11,197 nt of DNA, from the NCBI GenBank assembly GCA_015039465.1, contig MU130694.1:1-11197 (forward strand), written 5' to 3'. This DNA comes from Phlegmacium glaucopus (Eukaryota; Basidiomycota; Agaricomycetes; Agaricales; Cortinariaceae). The notes beneath the pieces are model-generated. The model was not told where the DNA came from, made no database searches, and saw only the letters and a list, made by a program, of their open reading frames with translations. Made by a program: the position numbers and the translations under genes. Shown here piece after piece: positions 1 through 8,469 of the stretch. Every line of letters starts with the position of its first letter. The first letter of the stretch is position 1.

Positions 1-503
1 CACCTTTCGCTCTGAGGCAAAGCAAACAAACTCAAAGTCTGTGTATATTGCCAGTATTCGTCAATCAAACCCACTGATTTTTATGCAGATCAAGTGACCT
101 TCAAAACGACCTCTTATCAGTACTTGCTACAAACTGTACCTTACCTCCACCTTATTGGAGCAGAAGCGATGTACGAGAGGCTATTGCGCTGCATGCCCTT
201 AATCATGTTACGAAGTGTGTTACTCGGTCTCATCGAAAGCAGTTTAATTCTTACTTGCTACTTTGTAGAAAACGTCGGCATGTACTCAAAAATAATGAAC
301 TGCTTTCTCGAGCAACAAAAACCAATCCTGATGCACTACCTGAAGATGTTCAGGACCAAGGGTTCACTCGACCTTCAATCCTCGTTCTCCTTCCCTTTCG
401 CTCTTCCGCCCTCGACTGGGTTCCGAGCCATCGCATCTCATACCCCACCTCCTAATTTCCAGATCGAAAATCAATCTCTATTTCTGTCAGAATACGGTTT
501 ACC
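1..503 (+). pseudogene. UTP25: Truncated, frameshifted UTP25 copy
   Basis: This stretch is a decayed copy of the middle of the intact UTP25 gene found at 7340-7851 on the other strand. It covers what would be residues about 169-304. Two UTP25 introns are still present as DNA: 52 nt at about 37-88, and a second whose acceptor precedes the AAACGTCGG of the next exon near 275. By eye there are about 18 substitutions and four small indels (1 and 7 nt lost before 150, 2 nt lost near 175, 1 nt gained near 420). These break the frame, so no protein is expected. The match stops sharply at 503, just after the codons for EYGLP. On the left it runs into the window edge, so the copy may extend further. 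Retained introns mean duplication of genomic DNA rather than retroposition. Confidence 0.93.
1..503 (+). repeat. Left arm of a long inverted repeat
   Basis: This arm matches the reverse complement of 7340-7851 at about 95-96% identity by eye. The arms are separated by about 6.8 kb. Position 1 pairs with 7851 and 503 with 7340. The left limit is unknown because the window starts inside the repeat. Confidence 0.92.
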
Positions 504-717
504 GTGAAAACAATCACATTTTGTATGACATCACCTTGCTGCAAGATCACCACCCCAGTGGTCTCTATCATAGCCATGCCGAAGCCTCTTCACGTACAAG
601 TTACCGCTCGTTCTTCGACACCAAAAATCAATCATCTTGGAATGGGCAGGCTGACAGCGAGCCCTGAAGCAACGAAAACCCTTGGACTTCTTAAGAACCA
701 ACATATCCCAATCATAA
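504..717. other. Unassigned sequence after the UTP25 copy
   Basis: I recognise no gene here. Short open stretches exist on both strands but each is interrupted, and none resembles a family I know. Because it lies between two pseudogene pieces it is probably further debris of the same patch. Confidence 0.5.
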
Positions 718-1550
718 TTACCAAGAAGGCTGCCATCTTCCGCAAGAAGCCAAAAGAAGCTTTTTTGCGACCAACTCGCATCCCTCCTGAGCAACTCTGA
801 ACATGAATCCGAGGCTGACGTCAATCATACCGAAAACCTCTCTCAGGGCAAGACCGAGGACGAAGTTGCTGGCAGTATCTTCAACATCGTTGTTGAAACT
901 TTGAGAATCTCGGCGGACAAGGCGGAAAACAATGTTCAGACTACCTTTGCTGAGGTCAGTATCTTCTTTTTGCCTCCCACATCACTTGCTCACGCATTGT
1001 GCTATGTGGCTCGGAATGGATTCAGCTAAGCTCAGCTGCCATTGATGATCAGCAGTGGCTTTCCATACTTCACCCAACATCCAACTTTCGTTGGAAATTG
1101 CTTTTGAAGCTTTCGAAAACGCCAATGCACCCAGGTCCCATCTTCGTCCCTGCTGAGGTGGGTGAAGGCTACATCAAGCTTTTGTTCGCAGATAAGGTTT
1201 GTGTCTATCTCTCAGGGCTATTGCACGCGTCATCTAGCGTTTTCTTCTTCAGCTTGTACCAGATTCTGTGGAACCAGTGTTACTATAAGCACGGCTCGCA
1301 GACGGATCAGCTAGTGAGTAAATTGCCTCGATAGGCGACTGAATACCCACGTCTTGCGTTCTAGCCGCCTTGACGTACACGGACCTTTCACTGTTCACAC
1401 CTCATGCAGTTCCGGGCTGATCGTTTTCGACCACGGTACCCATCATTCATATCTGTTGTCAATCCAGAATGCTCACGGCATCTTCAGCTGTTCAATATCC
1501 TCAATCAGGTCAAGGAGAGTCTGCAATCATCCGGAGTAAACACACATACG
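718..1550 (+). pseudogene. Unidentified intron-bearing gene remnant
   Basis: Several coding-like blocks in different frames are separated by intron-like gaps. The first block (718-954, no ATG) is acidic and then helical, with text such as AGSIFNIVVETLRISADKAE, and ends at a GTCAGT donor. A second (about 1066-1196) has the segments FTQHPTFV and PIFVPAEVGEGYIKLLFADK joined only across frameshifts. It is followed by a 56-nt GT-AG intron (1197-1252) and the segment LVPDSVEPVL, with an in-frame TAA soon after. Another GT-AG intron fits 1314-1364. A last open block near 1440-1545 contains FNILNQVKESLQSSG. The style suggests an alpha-helical protein, but I cannot name the family. Frameshifts and stops argue that it is dead, although unrecognised exons could be hiding a living gene. 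Confidence 0.5.
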
Positions 1551-1607
1551 GGGTACTAAGTTATTCTCGTATTCTGATGGTGCGGTTCTTACTCAATTTC
1601 AAGTCAG

Positions 1608-1938
1608 ATATCGGTGGTCGTCATCGCTGTATACATTAGCCCGGAAAGCCAGGTGGTATCTGGAGAGATGGAGGCCATTGAGAAGCTGATCTCTGCAGTC
1701 AAAGCGGATGGACTCCAGGCAACGAAATTGGGTGTGGACTAAATCCCACTTTCGCTCGAATCTGATCTGACCTTCTGTCAGGCATACACGGCCCTTCCAT
1801 TATGCCCGCTCTTTCTGCTCTGAAAGCATGGTCAGATGAGCATGGAGCTTCCCTTGATGCGTTGGAGAAACCATTCGGAGCAACGAAGGCCCTTGGGTCT
1901 GAGAAACCCAACATGTCTGTGTTGGGTTTGCCGAGTAA
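1608..1938 (+). pseudogene. Fragment resembling a PKS acyltransferase domain
   Basis: An open block at 1608-1731 reads with the segment VYISPESQVVSGEMEAIEKL. This looks like the region of type I polyketide synthase acyltransferase domains just before the conserved FHSP motif. A 50-nt GT-AG intron fits 1732-1781. The next block starts IHGPSIMPALSALKAW, where H-x-P-S-x-x-P-A-L is what follows the catalytic His in such domains. The frame closes with a stop near 1940. No upstream nucleophile motif (GHSxG) and no other PKS domain is convincingly present, so this is at most a short orphan piece. The assignment rests on remembered motif resemblance and is weak. Confidence 0.35.
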
Positions 1939-2229
1939 GATGTGACTTAGGGTTATTCGCGCGGGATTCACTGCATCCTCAAACGTCGTGCCTGTTTCCA
2001 ACCGGCTTTCTGTAGACTCTGCCACCATTTCCATTTTGAGTCGGCAACCAGGCAGGTTCAGTCATATCTACTGGAAGCATCCCTGACGCCCTTGTCAACC
2101 GCTTCCGCAGAGCCAAGGGTTTCGTCGGGTAGCTCAATTGCATCGGTTCGTTGGGATGCACTGGGTTTGGAGGCGGTAAGGGAGCAGCGGAGAAGGAGAG
2201 AGAGATTATGGGGCAGAATGAGGAGAAAT
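1939..2229. other. No recognisable gene
   Basis: There are stops in all plus-strand frames and only short minus-strand open stretches that resemble nothing I know. The right end runs into a charged, GGA/GAG-rich segment that may be the start of the Lon remnant (presequence or linker), but this cannot be shown. Confidence 0.5.
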
Positions 2230-3039
2230 TGGATATTCGAAGAAGCCACCGCCAGCTCAGGATGAAGAACAGGATTCCGCTGAAACAGAGGAACAGCCAG
2301 AATCTTCGTCCAACTCAGACTCTCCTACTGCGCGGGACGACTCTCCTTCTCAACTTTCTTCACCCTCCTCCATCAACCCCTGGCTCAATTGCCAAGCAGT
2401 CCCTGCCCGAAATCTACCCCCAGGTTCTGGCTCTTCCTATTGCCCATCGCCCCCCTCTTTCCCAGTTTCTACAAAGCCGTAGTCGAAATCCAGCCGCTAT
2501 GGCAGCCATAAACGAAACGATGAAACGCGGTCAACCCTATCTAGGTGCCCCCCCTACTCAAAGACGAGAACATAGAATGCGACATCATCGCAGACATCAA
2601 CTCTGCCCATGAAATTGGTATCTTTGCTCAGCTTACCAGCGTATTTGCTGTGGCTGGAAGAGGCGAAGACGACAAAGAGGATGGCTTAACCGCTGTCTTG
2701 TATCCCATCGTTGAATAATAATAAAACACTTGCCCAGCTAAGATCACCGAAGATCAACCGCAAGCGGTGGAACCTCCGACACCCCCCGTCTTCTCCGCCT
2801 CCAGAACGACAACTGGCTGAGCAAAATACAGGTATCCATTTTTTTTTCTTTTCTTTTTTGCCATATCTTCTTCACACTATTCCAGATCCGTACAAACGGC
2901 TTTCTTGCATAAACACAACATTTCTGTTGTCAACGTTGAGAGTATCATCATGCTACCCTACAACAAAGATGACCAGTATACCTGTGCTTTCATGTCGGAA
3001 AGTGTGTCTGTGTTCAAGGATATCGCTCAACTGAACCCT
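2230..3039 (+). pseudogene. PIM1: Mitochondrial Lon protease N-terminal remnant
   Basis: The sequence encodes, in shifting frames, the substrate-binding N-terminal domain of the ATP-dependent Lon protease of the mitochondrial matrix. Recognisable pieces in order are: an acidic Ser/Pro-rich linker (about 2240-2390), PEIYPQVLALPIAHRP (2404-2451), LFPSFYKAVV, RNPAAMAAINETMKRGQPYL, LLKDENIECDIIADINSAHE, IGIFAQLTSVFAVAGRGEDD, KEDGLTAVLYP, and after an intron HKHNISVVNVES, YNKDDQYTCAFMSE and VFKDIAQLNP. The frame changes in two C-runs (near 2452 and 2552), near 2494, before about 2815 and near 2900. A TGA or TAA follows most breaks. A pyrimidine-rich GT-AG intron at about 2832-2884 is kept. The homology ends at 3039, so the AAA+ ATPase and Ser-Lys peptidase domains are absent. 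It cannot make a working protease. A functional gene is expected elsewhere in the genome. Confidence 0.85.
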
Positions 3040-3398
3040 CATGGAGGGTTGCAGGGGAGAGTAGGGTAGCTTACTGAGCATGTCAGATGCACTTGCCCCC
3101 AAAAAACAAGATTAGAGTGTGAGATGCACATCCTATTCCCTAAAAGGCAACATTGCTGAACGTAGCATGGGCTAATGGGCTAATAACAGTCAACAGTGGT
3201 ATCGACAAGGAGGAGCTTGTACAGAAATGCTAATAAATAGTACATGGTGAAGTTGTAAGTGTCCAAACAATGAGAAGCTACAGTAAAGATGTGTTGATAC
3301 CTGCATATGCCTACAACCAACCAATAGATGAAGGAGCACAGAAGAAAGAGAAAAAGTCATAGAAAAAATAGTCTTCAATGTTGTTGATGTCAAGGTGC
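3040..3398. other. Debris boundary and protease 3' flank
   Basis: Nothing coding is recognisable here. The Lon match ends at 3039. The part next to 3398 should hold the 3' UTR and polyadenylation site of the minus-strand protease gene, but no clean AATAAA on that strand is visible. Confidence 0.5.
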
Positions 3399-5290
3399 CT
3401 AGGTGACAACATTGAGGTGCACATTGGGGAACCCATTGGCCTTGATACGCTGGAGGAGCCACCAGAATGGGGTGGCATAGGTCATATCAGAGGACATTGT
3501 CTTACTAGAACCACCAGTAAGCATGCCACCAATGCGGCCATGGATGTCAGCAATTGCTGAGCCTGAATCACCAAGTTCTGAGAAGGCTTCTGACTTGCTG
3601 TCATAGTTGATTATCCCCCATTCCATGGAGGTCTGGTTGATGGACATGTCATTGAAGTGGTAGTCACGAACAATGGAGAAGATGCCATTTGCACGGCCAA
3701 TGGTGGTGCCAGTGGCATTGCCATTCTTGACAACCAACAAGCATGGTTCACCATCCAAGTCCCACATGTCGGGGTCACACATCAAGTCATTGGTGATGAT
3801 GCCCATAAGTGGAAGCAGACGATCTTCAGGATATTCAAACTCCCAGTTGGCATCTCCATGAGGAAAACATTTGACTGTGAACTCATCAGATGTCAGCTTT
3901 GTTCCTAGATATAAATAACATTTAGGTTAGTAAACAGTCTTAGTCAGATAGTCAAAACACACCAAGGTCCATCTTATTGCCCTGGAAGCCATCACCAAGC
4001 TTGGTGTGGTTGACCTGGAAGATTCCCCAGTCCTCTGTGAAGTGATTTTCACCAGCACCAAGAGTGACAGCTGGGGAGTGGAGGATATGGCCCAAGACAC
4101 GGTTGTCAAGGTTGTTCCAGTCCTTATTGACCTGATCAAGCAACACTCCAAGTGCCTCTATTGCCTTCTCTGCCTTGTCCAGCAACCCCTGAGTCTCAAT
4201 CCGGGCCACCTTAGCCTTCTCAACATCAACATTGTTAGTGCCTGCCTCCCTCTCCTTGAACCTTTCAATCTGCTTCCTCCAGCGCTTAATTGTGAGGCCA
4301 TGTTGCTCAATCCTAAGTTTGATTGAATTGATGAGGTTGGTGAAAGCTCTCTTGCCAAGCAGGAGGACATCTTTAGGAGGCACACTGGGGTGGTGAACAT
4401 AGTCAATGTTGGCTTCTTTGGATCCAATGAGGACATGACGGCATGAAAGGCCCAAGAGCCTATTGTTGTCACCACCTTCAGCAAGGTAGAGGGCCATTGT
4501 CCCCTGAGCATCAGGCCTGGCCTTGGTAGAGATGTGGAGGCCAAGGGCAGGAGTGAGGGGACTAACAACATCAACAAGTGGGTCCAAGTCATTGACAGGT
4601 TCAAGAAGCTGAGGACCAACCTCACGTATGTAGAAGGACTCGCGGAAGTCAACATCAACATCAGTGATCTGGTAGTCCTTGAGGAGGGCTAGGACATCCT
4701 GAGCTGCATCATGGGCAGCCATAGCAGAGGTAGACTCAGGGAAGACACCAATCCAAATAGTAACAGGACCAACAACTGGTTTCTTAGCCTTGCCCCCTTC
4801 ACCCTTGCCCTCTTCTTTACCCACAGCATTTTCTTCATCCTCAGGTGCTTCATCAACCTCAACCTTCTTGAAACGAACAACATCTATTGTTGTAAAGCGG
4901 ATCTAGATATCCCAGTTAGCAAACTCTATGATATGATGGATATTAACTGACTGTGTGAGCATCCATAACCTCAACAACCTTCCAGCCCAAGTCATCATTC
5001 CAAACCTTCACAATCGGATGGGTGAAGACTTCACACAGCTCCTTCAAGCGGTGCTGGGCTTCAGGTCCCCTGGGTGGGGACCACTGCTCCTTGCCTGTGC
5101 GGTAAAGTAATGTAGGCTTAGAATGCAGGCCTGCATAATAGAACTGAGCCTCGGCCTTGGAGACCACATGTGGATCGGGGGTGTAGGAAGTAGCATGGGA
5201 CATGGTGTTGCCACCAAAGTCCAGAGAGGAGAAGGTTGAGGCAGTGATAGTTGGGGGGATGGTAGCCTCGAGATCTTTGGCAGAAAGCAT
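3399..5290 (-). CDS. Trypsin-fold serine protease-like protein
   Basis: Three exons (5290-4952, 4902-3963, 3904-3399) joined by GT-AG introns of 49 and 58 nt give 594 residues; the second intron has a TACTAAC branch site. The parts in order are: an N-terminal region (1-113); a charged Glu/Gly/Lys linker (about 125-155); a compact block with VTIWIGVFPES (160-170) and DVDVDFRES; then the protease fold. The putative triad is His269 in LSCRHVL, Asp404 in TEDWGIF and Ser540 in ELGDSGSAI, with a preceding NATGTTIGRANG strand typical of trypsin-like folds. A strongly helical, charged stretch (about 300-378), probably a coiled coil, is inserted between His and Asp. There is no signal peptide or membrane segment, so it should be intracellular. 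The ATG at 5290 is the first in the open frame. Similar uncharacterised proteins are common in Agaricomycetes as far as I recall. Substrate and activity are unknown. Confidence 0.8.
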
Positions 5291-5357
5291 TAAACAAAGA
5301 GAGGGAAAACAAGATGGTTAGCATGGGGTAATCATAAAGAATCTAAGGGACAGACTA

Positions 5358-5729
5358 GTGTATGATTTGAAAATGGAGTCGTTTGTGTTCGAAATTGGTG
5401 GTGTGAGTCAAAAATGGGTCGTTTATGTTCAAAATGGATGGTTTGCGCTTGAAATAGGTGGTGTAAGTCGAAAGGAGGTTGCTTTATGTTCAAAATGGAT
5501 GGTTTGCGCTCGAAGTGGGTGGTGTGAGTTAAAATGAGGTCGCTTGTCTATGAAATGGGCGGTGTGAATCGAAACCCGTCGTTTGGACCCGAAATGGGTG
5601 GTGTGAGGCGTCGTTTGTGTAGGAAATGAGCGGCGTGAGTCGAAAACGGATCGCTTGAGTTCGAAATGGGTGATGTGAGTCGAAAATGCGTCGTTTGTGT
5701 TCGAAAGGGGTATGTGAGTCGAAAACGAG
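5358..5729. repeat. Degenerate 20-bp-period minisatellite
   Basis: Nineteen units lie head to tail. Seventeen or so are exactly 20 bp; one is 21, one 19 and one 12. Two main types alternate: A, near GTCGTTTGTGTTCGAAATGG, and B, near GTGGTGTGAGTCGAAAATGG, giving 40-bp dimers. At 5418-5477 and 5478-5538 a third type C, starting ATGGTTTGCGCT, sits between A and B, so these are two copies of a 60-bp trimer. Most units carry TCGAAA or its decay product TCAAAA. Minus-strand open frames across it (Phe/His/Pro-rich, in all three phases) are a by-product of the period and are not taken as genes. Confidence 0.92.
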
Positions 5730-5890
5730 GAATGTTGATCGTTGTTTGGTAAGTCCATCCCACAATTGCCAAAAATGGTAGTAGAACAAAAGTTTTGCGT
5801 TTTAATACTTGTATTACTGTATTACTATAACAACGGCAACTTGCAACAGTTACAATACATTTTTAATGTCTAATCATTACTACATGATCG
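5730..5890 (-). other. UTP25 3' flank
   Basis: This AT-rich stretch follows the UTP25 stop codon and should carry its 3' UTR and poly(A) site. On the minus strand it reads ATTAAAAATG near 5860 and alternating GTAATAC units near 5805-5825. No canonical AATAAA is seen. Confidence 0.45.
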
Positions 5891-8469
5891 TCAGGAAGAT
5901 TTGATAAGGTCCATCGCCGTCTCTGTACCAGCAATTCTCTCCAACTTAAACCTATCATACTTGGAGAATAAAACTCGACAAGTAATGTCCGAAGCCTCTA
6001 CCCCTTCGTCAAGGAAGGGATATGAAACCAACTCGGTGAAATATTGAGGGTGGTCAGGCGGCCCATAGAAGATGATATTTCTTATCCCACGGATTTTATA
6101 TCTGGGTTATGGCGTGCGTTAGAGTAGGATGGTATGATATGGAGGAACGAAACTTGCCTCTTGTAAAAATGAAACCGTTCGCTTATAAGAAGGAATGCCT
6201 TTTGGCCTAAGAAGAATGCTTGACGAGCTCTTGAGATATCCTGATTTGTCGAATATCTAGGAATTGTGATTTGTTTAGTTAGGATAGTCGACTCAGGGTG
6301 CTACGCAGGCGCTTACTCTGATAATACGGTGAAAGAAACGCCCGCAGATTTTCGGAAGTAGTTGTGTACGCGAATGAAATCAAAAGAAGACGGCACGAAA
6401 ACGATGGTGTTTACGCTTTGTACAGCAGATTTTAAGACGGCGAGGAGGAGCTGTGTAAATGTAGACCATTCTTTTAGCAATAAACGATGTGACCAGGGAG
6501 AGACAGACGTACCTGAGTTGTGAAATGATGGAATCGCTTTTCAGGTTCGTCGACGGGACTAACGCAGTCAAAATGAATGAAATTCTGGAAAGACAAGAGG
6601 AGTTGGCGTTACTTCCTCTGGTCACGAAACAATCAAACCTACTTGATCAATCCCATCTGGCACTGCGATTGGCTGCCAGTGCTTTTCCGTCCTAATCTTC
6701 CCAGCGACATTTTTGAGGGATGAGTTGTACAAAGACCTAGTTTCGGCAGTCTCGTATGCTGACAACAATATCGATTGTCGCAGGTAAGCAGCGCTAGTGA
6801 GGAAACGGTGAGTACAATTTGATTTTCAAAAAAAGTAGTTCTACTCACTGTCCATCGAGATACCAAGGTTTGATACGTGAAAAGTCAGTATCACGAGATT
6901 CTTTCGGAAATCCATTCATGTGTGATAATACAAACTGCGAGGATCTCCATAAGGTATGGAAAAGGGAAAAAAAAAAGAGTCGCAAGCCCACCTTGACGTG
7001 ATCCCAATTTTGCATCGTAAGTGCGTCCATCTGGTCAACGATAAGCATTTCAATAGATGATAGATAATCCTGGTTTCTGTTAAAGATTGACTTTTGAGTT
7101 TTGGCAGAATAAGCAAGTTGGAAAGGTCGAACTTTTCTTTCTCAATAGAACGCCGTAGGCCAAGAGGACTCGCAATGACGATGTCGCATTTATAAAAATC
7201 TGCGAACAACTTGACTGTTTTCCGCGTCATCTTCACTCCTACTCTGAAGTTGTCATCCACGTTTCCTTTGAACGTGTCTACATGGTCTGGCGCATATGTT
7301 CCGGGCTCTGCTGTCACCAGTTTGTCAACGGTGCCAGCAGGTAAACCGTATTCTGACAGAAATCGAGATTGATTTTCGATCTGGAAATTAGGAGGTGGGG
7401 TATGAGATGTGATGGCTCGGAACCAGTCGAGGGCAGAAGAGCGAAAGGGAAGGAGAACGAGGATTGAGGGTCGAGTGAAACCTTGGTCCTGAACATCTTC
7501 AGGTAGTGCATCAGGATTGGTTTTTGTTGCTCGAGAAAGTCGTTCATTATTTTTGAGTACATGCCGACGTTTTCTATAAAGTAGCAAGTAAGAATTAAAG
7601 TGCTTTCCATGAGACTGAGCAACACACTTCGTAACATGATTAAGGGCATGCAGCGCAATGGCCTCTCTCATACATCGCTTCTGCTCCAACATGGTGGAGG
7701 TAAGGTACAGATCCTTGTTTGTAGCAAGTACTGATAAGAGGTCGTTCTGAAGGTTTACTTGATCTGCATAAAAATCAGTGGGTTTGATTGACGAATACTG
7801 GCAATATACACAGACTTTGAGTTTGTTTGCTTTGCCTCAGAGCGAAAGGTGCTCTTAGGATTTCGAGGATCTGATGGATTTATCAGTGAAAGTGTCGGCA
7901 GAAAGGGTTAATTTACGGGGTTCACACTGGTAGAGGTAGTCGGGGCAAATGTACTTGCTTCTGAGGCATCGGGTATTGAAACAATAACTGATCCTAGTTT
8001 GCCTAGTTTCTCTCTTGACGTCTTCCAAGAATGATCTTGCACAGCACCCCTTGATTTTTCTGACAATGCTTCAGGTTTCATGCCAAAATGTTGCTCATAT
8101 GGATCGGTAGCGTCTAAGATGCGTTCAGTGAAGAAAAACTATGGTCAATTGCTCTTAGGAACTTTGTGAATGAAACGAACCTTTCGGTTCTGTATCTGCT
8201 AGTTCGTCCCCCATTTCCACGTCCTCTCCATTTGCAGCAGGCACAATACCTTCTTCCTCCGTAGGGTCATTCTCCTTTTCTTCGGAAGTTGTATTTGGCT
8301 CTGTGGACTTCCGCTTGTTTAATTTCTCAGAAGGAATAAAATCCTGTTGGACTCTCTTTCGTTTTCCTACTTTTGTAGCAGATACATTTAACAGTGTAAG
8401 GAGACGCGTCGTTATTGAGTTTCCGTCGTCCATAGGTGTTGGTGATTCCCCTTCTTTAGAAAATCTCAT
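5891..8469 (-). CDS. UTP25: UTP25, SSU processome subunit
   Basis: Nucleolar protein needed for early 18S rRNA processing in the small-subunit processome; it has a DEAD-helicase-like fold without the ATPase motifs. Exons: 8469-8181, 8113-7917, 7870-7816, 7763-7628, 7573-7133, 7076-6992, 6934-6849, 6793-6643, 6584-6513, 6450-6317, 6256-6158, 6101-5891. Their 1956 nt stay in phase and give 651 residues (yeast Utp25 is 721). Landmarks: acidic N-terminus (about 60-96), DPYEQHFG (about 100), [15 protein letters not shown] (224-238), [14 protein letters not shown] (257-270), [28 protein letters not shown] (386-400, in place of a DEAD box), [15 protein letters not shown], and near the C-terminus [20 protein letters not shown]. 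Introns are 46-67 nt; the last is GC-AG. ATG 8469 is the first in the frame; a second Met 12 codons on is an alternative. It diverges from TOP3. Confidence 0.95.
6102..6157 (-). other. UTP25: GC-AG intron of UTP25
   Basis: The last intron starts GCAAGT and ends CCCAG, 56 nt, with CTCTAAC as a good branch site. Splicing here joins the codons of FHFYKR to YKIRGIRN in phase, as the family requires. No GT donor nearby restores this frame. AG|GCAAGT is the usual form of the rare GC donor. Confidence 0.85.
7340..7851 (-). repeat. UTP25: Right arm of inverted repeat, inside UTP25
   Basis: This arm lies within the living UTP25 gene (end of exon 3, exon 4 and part of exon 5, with two introns). It is the presumed source of the decayed copy at 1-503. 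It is 512 nt against 503 in the copy, the difference being the four indels. Confidence 0.92.

Larger units (their letters stand above)
5291..5890 (-). promoter_or_regulatory. Upstream region of the protease gene
   Basis: This is the only space between the UTP25 stop and the protease start, so it must hold the protease promoter and the UTP25 terminator. The central 370 bp is a 20-bp-period repeat, leaving about 67 unique bases next to the ATG and about 160 AT-rich bases next to UTP25. No TATA box or known factor site stands out. Confidence 0.45.

Noticed and set aside
1369..1431. Ketosynthase active-site-like peptide (DVHGPFTVHTSCSSG)
   Set aside because: It resembles the type I PKS motif but is one residue short, has no KS sequence on either side, and lies far too close to the acyltransferase-like piece. 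Splicing at 1364 would put this stretch in another frame, so I treat it as chance.
2151..2612. A 153-residue plus-strand open frame as a gene
   Set aside because: Only its last part matches Lon, and adjoining Lon blocks lie in other frames; it is a piece of a frameshifted pseudogene.
3190..3560. Short plus- and minus-strand open frames at the 3' end of the protease
   Set aside because: They are shadows of the protease last exon or run into its 3' flank, with no recognisable content.
5378..5709. Repeated GTTCGAAAT, like a tRNA T-arm or Pol III B box
   Set aside because: No acceptor, D or anticodon arms can be drawn around it, and the motif recurs only as part of the repeat unit.
5429..5789. 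Overlapping minus-strand open frames of 74-109 residues rich in Phe, His and Pro
   Set aside because: They lie over the 20-bp-period array and are open in all three phases, as expected from a stop-poor repeat. They have no family features.
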